A stretch of DNA of 64,000 nt from Bacillota bacterium (lineage in GTDB: Bacteria > Bacteroidota > Bacteroidia > Bacteroidales > Bacteroidaceae). This document shows positions 44,827 to 52,460 of this stretch, in pieces. The position numbers and the translations under genes are program-made. Position 1 is the first letter of the stretch, and each line of letters opens with the position of its first letter. The stretch spans positions 248,001 through 312,000 of the forward strand of contig JAMPFD010000001.1 in the NCBI GenBank assembly GCA_023664625.1, given 5' to 3'. The notes under the pieces were generated by a model. That model was not told where the DNA came from and did not search any database. It saw nothing but the letters and a program-made list of their open reading frames with translations.

Positions 44827-44896
44827 CACACGACACTGCCTTGCAAGAAAACCGGCAGACATACAGGAAAGACCATCCCAACACACAAAAACGACA

Positions 44897-45793
44897 ATGA
44901 AGCACATAATTCTATTTTCCCTGCTCACATTTTTCTGCGCCATGATGTGCCACGGACAAAGAAGAGAGATACAACAACGGCTTGACTCCCTCGCCAATGC
45001 CGCAAATGCAAAGGTGGGCATCGCCATCGTCACGGGTGACTCCGTAATAGCCGAAGTGAACGGAGATGTGCCGTTCCCTCTGTCAAGCGTGTTCAAGTTC
45101 CCACTTGCCATGGCAGTCCTCGACTCTCTGCAAAAGGCATGCAAGCCAGCATCCATGACGACAGAAATACTGCGCAGCGAGATTCTGCATGACACATGGA
45201 GCCCCATGCGCAACAAATATCCTTCAGGGGACATCAGCCTTCCTGTAGGCGAACTCATTGACTTTGCCATGACACAGAGCGACAACAATGCCGCCGACAT
45301 CCTCCTTTCACGCTTCGGAGGATGTGAGACCGTCAACCGTTTCCTGCACACCGCCGGATGTGATACCGCAAGACTGCATGTCCATGCCACAGAGGCGGAG
45401 ATGCACGCCGACCCGAAAAAGGCATACAGAAATCTCGGCACACCGGTTGAGTGCGCAAGACTCGCACTGCACCTCGTGGACAGACCGCTGCTGAAAGGCT
45501 GGAACCGCCGGTGGCTCATACGCCTGATGACAGAGTGCGCAACAGGCACGGAGCGCCTCCCTAAACACCTGAAAGACAAAGTGTTCATGCTCGGACACAA
45601 GACAGGGACAGGCTTTGAGGACAACAAGGGACGCATAACGGGAGTTAACGACATGGGATTCATAATCCCATTCAACGGAAACCCCATCGGCATCGCCGTC
45701 TATGTCACCGATGCAGCCATGCCGCTACAGGAAGCGGAGCATATCATTGCCGAAGCCGGACGGATACTTTCGTCTGAGCTGCCACCACTGTGA
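44897..45793 (+). CDS. Class A beta-lactamase, subclass A2-like (CfxA/CepA/CblA relatives)
   Basis: Periplasmic serine beta-lactamase of 298 residues with a signal peptide (MKHIILFSLLTFFCAMMCHG). All catalytic elements of class A are visible: SVFK at 64-67 (active Ser64 and Lys67), SDN at 128-130 in TQSDNNAAD, the omega-loop Glu in ATEAEMHAD (E166 or E168), and KTG at 235-237 in GHKTGTG. TWSPMRNKYP and the omega-loop TEAEM form match the A2 branch seen in Bacteroides and Prevotella enzymes, but the sequence is clearly different from CfxA. It would hydrolyse penams and/or cephalosporins; its spectrum cannot be predicted. The start at 44897 opens the signal peptide. It sits among housekeeping genes with no mobile element beside it, so it is probably intrinsic. 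Confidence 0.9.
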   Translation: MKHIILFSLLTFFCAMMCHGQRREIQQRLDSLANAANAKVGIAIVTGDSVIAEVNGDVPFPLSSVFKFPLAMAVLDSLQKACKPASMTTEILRSEILHDTWSPMRNKYPSGDISLPVGELIDFAMTQSDNNAADILLSRFGGCETVNRFLHTAGCDTARLHVHATEAEMHADPKKAYRNLGTPVECARLALHLVDRPLLKGWNRRWLIRLMTECATGTERLPKHLKDKVFMLGHKTGTGFEDNKGRITGVNDMGFIIPFNGNPIGIAVYVTDAAMPLQEAEHIIAEAGRILSSELPPL

Positions 45794-46052
45794 GTTCTCC
45801 CGGTGACAACAGTCCGGAAAACAAAAGGTAACGGTTCACAAGGCAAAAGGTTACACTTTGCTGCGTTTGCTTTCAGTAACAGCGAGAAAAACGCCAATAC
45901 ACTGACAATCAAAATATAAGACGACATACTCTCCTGAACTCAGGAAACACAAAAAAAAGTACTTTCAACGTCATGGGAATTATATGCCGAACCACATTTC
46001 TTCATATATATAATTCTCGTCTCTCACAAAGAACATCATCCCTAAAACGCAA
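45794..46052. other. Intergenic region with two 22-bp repeat units
   Basis: Two 22-bp palindromic units lie at 45820-45863, directly after the beta-lactamase gene. The rest is AT-rich, with no gene or clear promoter seen. Confidence 0.5.
45820..45863. repeat. Two tandem units of the 22-bp GGTTACC palindrome family
   Basis: Units at 45820 and 45842 with cores GGTAACG and GGTTACA lie 27 bases after the beta-lactamase stop. Confidence 0.75.
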
Positions 46053-46090
46053 CAATGGCGTGGAAACCGTAAAAAGTTCCCACGCCATTG
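46053..46090 (-). terminator. Terminator of the tRNA-Arg gene
   Basis: A 15-bp stem with one mismatch (CAATGGCGTGGAAAC at 46053-46067 with GTTCCCACGCCATTG at 46076-46090) begins four bases beyond the tRNA 3' end. TTGCGTTTTAG follows on the minus strand. Confidence 0.75.
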
Positions 46091-46093
46091 TCG

Positions 46094-46165
46094 TAGCTCC
46101 GCTGAGAATCGAACTCAGATCTGCCCTTTAGGAGAGGGCTGTTCTATCCATTGAACTACAAAGCC
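46094..46165 (-). tRNA. tRNA-Arg (anticodon CCU)
   Basis: The minus strand folds as a tRNA. The acceptor stem is GGCTTTG with CGGAGCT (several G-U pairs), and the D stem is GTTC/GAAC. The anticodon stem is GCCCT/AGGGC with loop CTCCTAA (anticodon CCT, reading AGG). The T arm is CTGAG-TTCGATT-CTCAG, and the discriminator base is A. CCA is not encoded. A TACCTTTG box lies upstream at 46218-46225 and a hairpin terminator follows directly. Confidence 0.88.
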
Positions 46166-46217
46166 GGCGTTCCTGCCAGTAAGGCGACATTCCCGACGCC
46201 ACATGGCTTTTGCGTTG

Positions 46218-46225
46218 CAAAGGTA
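46218..46225 (-). promoter_or_regulatory. -7 box for the tRNA-Arg gene
   Basis: TACCTTTG on the minus strand lies about 53 bases before the mature tRNA 5' end. Confidence 0.6.
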
Positions 46226-46419
46226 ATGCTTTTTCTCCAAACATACAAATAAAAGCATAAAAAAGTACTTTTAACACATTCCTGTTCTTTATTCAAGAAC
46301 CGCTCATATATACAGAAAAGACTGTATTTTAAAGTGTTTTACGTACACTACAAATAGAGGTTTTGTCACAAAAAACGTTAATTTTCATAACAAAATTCTT
46401 ATATGAATATTTTCTAACC

Positions 46420-46427
46420 TAACTTTG
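46420..46427 (+). promoter_or_regulatory. -7 box for the first pectate lyase gene
   Basis: TAACTTTG on the plus strand overlaps the first bases of the long open frame from 46425, so translation must start later, at the ATG 46557. The leader is about 125 nt. Confidence 0.7.
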
Positions 46428-46556
46428 CGAACACATTCGACTGTGTGCGTTCACAACAGGGCTGTGCGCGTTCACAGTTTCATACTGCGACAGAAGAAAA
46501 TATCAAACGACACACTATTAATTTCCAAACAACAACTAAAATCTAAACAGCAACAA

Positions 46557-49352
46557 ATGAAAAGATTTTTGAAGCACATTGCCATGATGACGTTGGCACT
46601 CGTTGCGTCAGCATCGGCAAAGGCAGCAGTCACAGCACAGGGCGGCTGGTTCGAAGCCGCCTATGCAAAATGGGAGCCTGTAAGCGGAGCTTCCGACTAT
46701 CAAGTGTTCATCAAGCCGGCAGGCGGTACATACACCCAGCTTGACAAGGAGCTGGTCCGTCAATATCCGGGCTACTTCCGTGCCGATGCTGTAGGCCTGA
46801 AAGCAGGCTCTTACGTCATGAAGATCGTGCCTGTAATCGGCGGCAATGCCGACGAGAGCAAAGCAATGGAAACATCAGCAGTCAGCGTCATGGCACATGA
46901 CCGCAGCGGCTTCGCACACTATAACAGGACAGAGGGAGTCGGCGCATATAACAATGACGGCACCCTGAAAAGCAACGCACGCGTCATATATGTCACAGCA
47001 AACAATGCCAAGACAATATCACTCCCTGTACAGACAAGCAGCAAGGGCGATGAGACACGTACCGGCCTGCAGAACATCCTCCAGGCGTTTGAGAAGGGAT
47101 ATGAGAAACGGCCTCTCGCCATCCGTATCGTCGGAACAGTCAAGGCAGCAGACATGGACTCATTCGGTTCAAGCTCGGAAGGTCTTCAAATCAAGGGAAA
47201 GAACAGCTCCTACAGCGCAAACATCACCCTTGAGGGCATAGGCAACGACGCCGGCATACACGGCTTCGGCATTCTCTGCCGCAGCATCTCCTCTGTGGAG
47301 TTCCGCAATTTCGCCGTACTTCTATGTATAGACGACTGCATGTCGCTTGACACAGACAACAAGAACATATGGATTCACAACATGGACTTCTTCTACGGCG
47401 GCACCGGAAGTGCGTCCGACCAGGCAAAGGGCGACGGCACTGTTGACATCAAGGGCAAGTCAAGCCATGTCACAGTATCATATAACCACTTCTTTGACTC
47501 CGGCAAATGCTCCCTCGGCGGCATGAAGAGCGAGACAACAGACTGCTGGATGACATACCACCACAACTGGTTTGACCACTCAGACTCACGCCATCCGCGT
47601 ATCCGTACAGCCTTCTATCATGTCTACAACAACTACTTTGACGGCAACTCAAAATATGGCGTAGGCGTTACAATGGGCGGTTCTTCTTTCGTGGAGAACA
47701 ACTATTTCCGTAACTGCAAGTACCCTATGCTCATCTCTAAGCAGGGCACTGACGCTGAAGGCTCCGGCACATTCTCCGGTGAAGCCGGAGGTGTCAACAA
47801 GGCATTCAACAACTTCATAAAGGGCGAGCGCAAGGTCCAGTACTATGACGGATCACAGACTGACGGAAAATGGGACGCAGTCCTTGCCACATCCCGTGAG
47901 GAATCCGTCAGTGCAACAGCATTCACAGGCGGCACATCATACAATAATGCCGCTGATGCCGAGGCACGCAAAGCCGTTCCTTCAAGTGCCGTGGAGACTC
48001 CTGAAGCGGCATACACTACCGTAAAGCAGTATGCGGGACGCTGTGAGCAGGGTGACTTCAAGTGGACTTTCAACAACTCCATAGAGGATGAGAACTATGA
48101 TGTAATCGCCGAACTCAAGAATGCAATCGTAAATTACAAGTCAACTCTTATCGGATTCGCTGACGGTACAGCAATCAAAAACGGCGGTGCAACACCTACG
48201 AGTGACGGTCTCGCCGTTGACGGCGGCAACGGAAAAGGCATCGACCCGGAGGTTAACGAGGGCTATATTCCTTCATACGGAGGCGGAAGCGGAGCTGTCA
48301 TCTCGGGAGAGTACGTGATCGGAACAGCAGAGGATTACTTCTGGACAATCGCCGACAACGCAGCGGCAACACAGGAGCTGCTTGCCAACGGTACCATCAC
48401 TCTTGATGCCGGTTCATCCTTCCAGACAACAAAGAATATTGCAGGCGGCGACGGCACCGTCTACTCCGACAAGATCGGCTCTCTACAGCTTGCAAAGAGC
48501 ACAGGCACAGCTACATTCTATATTCCGGAAGGAATCCAGAGCATGGCTTTCTACCTTGTACGCACAGGCTCTTTCGGCGGCAATATTCTTACAAGTGCAG
48601 ACGGCAATACATTTACCGAACAGTCTGCGTATGACGGAAAAAAAGGTATAAAAGAACTTACCGTAACCCCGGCAACTCCTTGTAAATATGTCCGCATTAC
48701 AAACACCTCAAACGGCGGCCTGAACATCCAGGGCATAAAGATTGCAAAACCAGCAGAAGAGGGACCTGGTCCTGAAGACCCGGATCCGGACGAGCCGGTC
48801 GATCCACAGCCGGAAGCAGTTCAGATCAATTTCCCTACAAGCACAGACGGCATCACAGCAAGCGGCACAACAACAATGAGCGGCGGTTCAATAGTTTTGA
48901 AAAACGGCTTCTATTCAAGCAGTGCCGGTGCTGACAACGGTGTCATTCTGAAAATAGCCGGTGGCTTCAAGGCCGGCGATGTTGTCACTATTGCAGGAAC
49001 AATAAAGGTTGCAGACGGAAAGCGTGCGACAGCAGTGCTTGCCAAGGCCACAGCAGGACAGCAGGCTCAGGCCGTTGATGAAGAGATTCACAAGTTTGAA
49101 GATTTCACAGCTACGGCTGCCGACCAGACTTACACTCTCACTGCGGATTACGATGAACTGTGGATTGTCCGTGACGGAAATACGACAGCGACCCTGACAA
49201 AAATCATAGTCACACGCCCTACGGGCATTGAAAATGTAGAGACAGTTCTACTTGAGACAAGTGCCATGTACGACATCAGCGGCCGTCAGATTCTTGCTCC
49301 GGCAAAGGGACAGTTATATATAAAGAACGGTAAGAAGTTTGTTGGTAAATAA
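46557..49352 (+). CDS. Secreted PL1-family pectate lyase with C-terminal module
   Basis: Cleaves polygalacturonate by beta-elimination outside the cytoplasm. The protein has 931 residues: signal peptide (MKRFLKHIAMMTLALVASAS), a fibronectin-III-like N-terminal domain (about 25-125, WFEAAYAKWEPVSGASDYQV), and a PL1 right-handed beta-helix (about 140-480). The helix carries WIHNMDFFYGG, GDGTVDIKGKSSHVTVSYNH and YHHNWFDHSDSRHPRIR, whose final Arg is the usual catalytic base. A beta-sandwich (about 580-750) and a module of about 150 residues (about 757-905) follow; the latter is almost identical to that of the next gene. The end YDISGRQI ... GQLYIKNGKK is the shared C-terminal motif. The start is fixed by the promoter at 46420. 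It opens the pectin locus and is followed by a terminator. Confidence 0.9.
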   Translation: MKRFLKHIAMMTLALVASASAKAAVTAQGGWFEAAYAKWEPVSGASDYQVFIKPAGGTYTQLDKELVRQYPGYFRADAVGLKAGSYVMKIVPVIGGNADESKAMETSAVSVMAHDRSGFAHYNRTEGVGAYNNDGTLKSNARVIYVTANNAKTISLPVQTSSKGDETRTGLQNILQAFEKGYEKRPLAIRIVGTVKAADMDSFGSSSEGLQIKGKNSSYSANITLEGIGNDAGIHGFGILCRSISSVEFRNFAVLLCIDDCMSLDTDNKNIWIHNMDFFYGGTGSASDQAKGDGTVDIKGKSSHVTVSYNHFFDSGKCSLGGMKSETTDCWMTYHHNWFDHSDSRHPRIRTAFYHVYNNYFDGNSKYGVGVTMGGSSFVENNYFRNCKYPMLISKQGTDAEGSGTFSGEAGGVNKAFNNFIKGERKVQYYDGSQTDGKWDAVLATSREESVSATAFTGGTSYNNAADAEARKAVPSSAVETPEAAYTTVKQYAGRCEQGDFKWTFNNSIEDENYDVIAELKNAIVNYKSTLIGFADGTAIKNGGATPTSDGLAVDGGNGKGIDPEVNEGYIPSYGGGSGAVISGEYVIGTAEDYFWTIADNAAATQELLANGTITLDAGSSFQTTKNIAGGDGTVYSDKIGSLQLAKSTGTATFYIPEGIQSMAFYLVRTGSFGGNILTSADGNTFTEQSAYDGKKGIKELTVTPATPCKYVRITNTSNGGLNIQGIKIAKPAEEGPGPEDPDPDEPVDPQPEAVQINFPTSTDGITASGTTTMSGGSIVLKNGFYSSSAGADNGVILKIAGGFKAGDVVTIAGTIKVADGKRATAVLAKATAGQQAQAVDEEIHKFEDFTATAADQTYTLTADYDELWIVRDGNTTATLTKIIVTRPTGIENVETVLLETSAMYDISGRQILAPAKGQLYIKNGKKFVGK
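48826..49352 (+). repeat. First copy of a ~525-bp direct repeat encoding the lyase C-terminal module
   Basis: It encodes QINFPTSTDGIT ... KIIVTRP and the terminal motif. The second copy is at 50990-51517, with only a few amino-acid changes by eye (for example A/V, N/S and A/K). Confidence 0.85.
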
Positions 49353-49370
49353 ACACACATGATAAATTGC

Positions 49371-49420
49371 GGGCATATCTGTGGAAACACTGTTCATACA
49401 GATATGCCCTTCTCTCTTTT
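49371..49420 (+). terminator. Terminator after the first pectate lyase
   Basis: A perfect 12-bp stem, GGGCATATCTGT (49371-49382) with ACAGATATGCCC (49398-49409), is followed by a T-rich tract. Confidence 0.8.
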
Positions 49421-49487
49421 CCACACTAAAGACTATTTTTTCTCGGATAATCGATGTGTAAGCGGACGATAACGTAGTGTATCATAT

Positions 49488-49495
49488 TAACTTTG
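49488..49495 (+). promoter_or_regulatory. -7 box for the second pectate lyase gene
   Basis: TAACTTTG lies about 55 bases before the ATG at 49550. Together with the preceding terminator it shows that the two lyase genes are separate transcription units. Confidence 0.7.
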
Positions 49496-49549
49496 CAAAG
49501 CACGTCTTACACACAACAAACCAACAACAAATTCTTTTAAAGATAATAC

Positions 49550-51517
49550 ATGAAACGAATCTTATCCATTATGGCAGTGTTGGCAATTGTTTCCGGCACT
49601 GCTTTTTCACAGCAGATCAACGGCAGAGATTTCGGCATTGACGGCTTCGCCGCATACGAAGGTACTGCTGGAACCCAATGGTATCACGCCGGAGGAACAA
49701 CAGGAGGACAGGGAGGAAAAGTCGTCTATGCCGGCAGTTTCTCCGAGCTTCAGGCGTACCTCCAGTCATCAAAGCCATACATAATACTTGTCGACAAGGA
49801 CATAACGACAGGCATGAAATGCTATGTCGACGACATAAACAGCGGACATCTCCTTGATGACCAAAGCGGAGCGGCAGGCCAGGAGACCACCTACGGCGAA
49901 CGTATCATGATTGCAGACAACAAGACCCTGATAGGTATCGTGAACCCGCAGACAGGCAAGGCTCCGCTGTTCTCACGCATAACATTCGTGATGCAGGGCG
50001 TACATAACGTCATTATCCGCAACTGCCGGTTCACAATGGTGGGTGCACCTATCCTGAAGTCCGGCGAGAACAAGATTGTCGCATGGCGCAACGGAGCACA
50101 GGTTGAAGTCGGAGACCCTGACTGCATAGGCATACAGGCTGATGCCGTAAGCGCAAAAACCAACGGCGGCTCGCACGTATGGATAGACCATTGCGAGTTC
50201 TTCAACGGCAATGCTGCCAACAAGGACCGCTATGACGGACTTGTGGACTGCAAGAACAACATACAGTGGCTCACCATCTCCTACAACTATTTCCATGACC
50301 ACGACAAGGCATGCCTTTGGGGAAAGGGCGACAGCGATGTCTTTGACAACTGCCGCACAATCTCCGCGCATCACAACTACTTTCACAACATCGACGGCTC
50401 ACGCCTTCCTCTGCAGCGTGGCGGCAATGTTCATTATATGAACAATTACATGAACAACTGCGCAGACGGCTGGGACTTGAGAACATCTTCTGTAGGATAT
50501 GCGGATGCAAGTTACTTCAAGGACAGCAAGGCTCCCATACTGCCTGACGGCGGAGGTATCTTGAAAATCAACACAACGGAAGGATACGGCATCGTCTACG
50601 ACAACTGCCGCCGTGTAATCAAGGGTGCGGGAGTGACCTTTGTCAATGCTCCTGCGAAGTATGACAAGGAGTTCACATCAGGAACAAACGGCACATGGAC
50701 TCCTGCTGACACATGGAAGGGGTATTTTGTAAACAGCTATGATAAGGCAATGGATGTTCCGGGCATCTGTGAAAAATATTCCGGAGCAGGTAAGATTGAG
50801 ATATGGAAGACATACGCCGATGCCGTTCCGGCATCTGACAAGGACGAATATATTACCGCCGTGAACAGCCAGCGTTCCTATCAGACCTCCACAGGAACTC
50901 ATACAGAGAAGGTCTATGACGAGAACGGCAATACCGTCACCCCGTCAGGTACATCACAGCCTGACGACCCCAGTCAGGAGGCGGCACAGATCAACTTCCC
51001 GACAAGCACCGACGGCATCACCGTAAGCGGTACGACAACCATGAACTCCGGTTCAATATCCTTAAAAAACGGCTTCTATTCAAGCAGCGCAGGTGCTGAC
51101 AATGGTGTCATCCTGAAAATAGCCGGCGGATTCAAGGCCGGTGACATCGTCACTATCGCCGGTACAATCAAGGTTGCTGACGGAAAGCGTGCGACGGCTG
51201 TACTTGCCAAGGCCACGGCCGGACAGCAGGCTACGGCTGTCGACGAGGAGATTCATAAGTTTGAGGATTTCACCGCGACGGCTGCCGACCAGACCTATAC
51301 TCTCACAAAGGATTATGACGAACTGTGGATTGTCCGTGACGGCAACACGACAGCAACTCTGACAAAAATCATCGTATCACGCCCCACCAGCATAGACGGC
51401 ATTGAGACAACCATGCTCGGAACCGGTGCGATGTATGACATTTCCGGACGCAAGATTGCCGGCCCAACAAAGGGACAGCTTTATATAAAGGACGGGAAGA
51501 AGCACGTCGCAAAATAG
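49550..51517 (+). CDS. Secreted PL1-family pectate lyase with shared C-terminal module
   Basis: Second polygalacturonate lyase, 655 residues. The signal peptide is MKRILSIMAVLAIVSGTAFS. The beta-helix domain (about 25-430) starts GFAAYEGTAGTQWYHAGGTT and contains GGSHVWIDHCEFFNG, DGLVDCKNNIQWLTISYNYF and AHHNYFHNIDGSRLPLQRGG, the PL1 calcium-binding and catalytic regions. A short linker (TPSGTSQPDDPSQE) leads to the module of about 150 residues (QINFPTSTDGITV ...) shared with the preceding lyase, and the YDISGRKI ... LYIKDGKK end. The lyase domains of the two genes are not closely similar, so the module was copied between them. The module may bind polysaccharide, but this is inference. Confidence 0.9.
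   Translation: MKRILSIMAVLAIVSGTAFSQQINGRDFGIDGFAAYEGTAGTQWYHAGGTTGGQGGKVVYAGSFSELQAYLQSSKPYIILVDKDITTGMKCYVDDINSGHLLDDQSGAAGQETTYGERIMIADNKTLIGIVNPQTGKAPLFSRITFVMQGVHNVIIRNCRFTMVGAPILKSGENKIVAWRNGAQVEVGDPDCIGIQADAVSAKTNGGSHVWIDHCEFFNGNAANKDRYDGLVDCKNNIQWLTISYNYFHDHDKACLWGKGDSDVFDNCRTISAHHNYFHNIDGSRLPLQRGGNVHYMNNYMNNCADGWDLRTSSVGYADASYFKDSKAPILPDGGGILKINTTEGYGIVYDNCRRVIKGAGVTFVNAPAKYDKEFTSGTNGTWTPADTWKGYFVNSYDKAMDVPGICEKYSGAGKIEIWKTYADAVPASDKDEYITAVNSQRSYQTSTGTHTEKVYDENGNTVTPSGTSQPDDPSQEAAQINFPTSTDGITVSGTTTMNSGSISLKNGFYSSSAGADNGVILKIAGGFKAGDIVTIAGTIKVADGKRATAVLAKATAGQQATAVDEEIHKFEDFTATAADQTYTLTKDYDELWIVRDGNTTATLTKIIVSRPTSIDGIETTMLGTGAMYDISGRKIAGPTKGQLYIKDGKKHVAK
50990..51517 (+). repeat. Second copy of the ~525-bp direct repeat encoding the lyase C-terminal module
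   Basis: Direct repeat of 48826-49352, lying 2.16 kb downstream in the same orientation and reading frame position. Confidence 0.85.
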
Positions 51518-51558
51518 CTTGGAATATAATTTTATCCTACGAAAGACACACTTAATTC

Positions 51559-51600
51559 AATATGCCGCGGACTTCTCGAAGCCGCGGCATATTCTTTTAT
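51559..51600 (+). terminator. Terminator after the second pectate lyase
   Basis: A perfect 12-bp stem, AATATGCCGCGG (51559-51570) with CCGCGGCATATT (51582-51593), is extended in the loop by CTTC/GAAG and followed by CTTTTATTCTT. Confidence 0.85.
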
Positions 51601-51691
51601 TCTTCCGGCAACACCGGCTGCCTTTATTAACAACAAAGCCACAGAAACTCTGTAAGCATCCCCTTCATTGGCTGTCATAATTACAGGAGAA

Positions 51692-51735
51692 ACAAAAAGG
51701 TAACCTTTTGTCATGCAAACCGTTACCTTTTACAT
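51692..51735. repeat. Two tandem units of the 22-bp GGTTACC palindrome family
   Basis: Units at 51692 and 51714, with cores GGTAACC and CGTTACC. Confidence 0.75.
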
Positions 51736-51769
51736 TCAGCTTTTTGACAACATGCCCTGTCAGTGATGA

Positions 51770-51870
51770 GGTGGCAAATAAATTTCTTTGGAAACTCATG
51801 TCTGTCGTTGTCTATCACATTGCTGTTCGCTGCGGGTGGATAATAAATTTTCTTGGAAACTCATGTCTGT
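51770..51870. repeat. Pair of 36-bp direct repeats
   Basis: GGTGG.(A/T)AATAAATTT followed by TTGGAAACTCATGTCTGT occurs at 51770-51805 and 51835-51870, with four mismatches and a 29-bp interval. There are no further copies on either side. Confidence 0.7.
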
Positions 51871-52371
51871 ACATTGATAATGATATGTCTTGTAGCGGGA
51901 ACAGCATCTGAGCTGTCTGCGCCGATATGGTCGTCTGCACGGACAGGGTTGGTTCGTGTTTCTCCCTTGCACCGGCACCGCAGACTTGCAACGGTGACAA
52001 TCCTTACCGTTGCATCTGTAGGAATACCTACATCGGATGTCTTCACATTATCACTCATATATCTTCCTATGCCGATACTGCATGAGACAATTATCTTGAG
52101 TATATGTAAAACAAGCGAGGGGCTTGCCGGCATACAGGTCATACCCTACAAGACAAGCATCTTGATCATATGTAAAGCTGTCCGTTATAAAATCATGTCC
52201 GGTTGCGGAGACTCTGCCGTCTGTTTCCTGTACATGAATGTTTCCGTGGCATTACAGTCTCAGAACTCCGGTACACCTATATGCCAGTGAATCTTGTGTA
52301 CAGCATTAAGATATGGCAAACATAAAAGCGGAAGACAGGCACCGGTAACCGATGCCTGTCTTCCGCTTTTA

Positions 52372-52437
52372 TAAGTAACTATAGAAAATTTTATGACTGA
52401 ATATTCTCTTACCAGGACTAATTTCCAACAGTTACTT
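52372..52437. repeat. Compact AAGTAACT-ended inverted-repeat element
   Basis: AAGTAACTATAGAAAATTTT on the left and AATTTCCAACAGTTACTTT on the right bound about 66 bp, just after the 3' end of the PL1-CE8 gene. Confidence 0.65.
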
Positions 52438-52460
52438 TGAATATTATTCCGCCTTCCCGG

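Larger units (their letters stand above)
51601..52460. other. Intergenic region with several repeats and no recognised gene
   Basis: It contains two 22-bp palindrome units (51692-51735), a pair of 36-bp direct repeats (51770-51805 and 51835-51870) and a compact AAGTAACT-ended element (52372-52437). Between 51.9 and 52.3 kb open frames run on both strands (for example plus 51853-52290, 145 codons), but I recognise no family and neither is convincing. Confidence 0.5.

Noticed and set aside
51770..51870. Two 36-bp repeats with a 29-bp interval, resembling a minimal CRISPR
   Set aside because: Only two copies with four mismatches, no third copy at the expected spacing, no cas genes in the window, and no similarity to Bacteroidetes CRISPR repeats that I know. 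Kept as a simple direct repeat.
51853..52290. A 145-codon plus-strand open frame and an overlapping minus-strand frame
   Set aside because: Both strands are open, composition is not coding-like, there is no promoter or family feature, and they overlap direct repeats.
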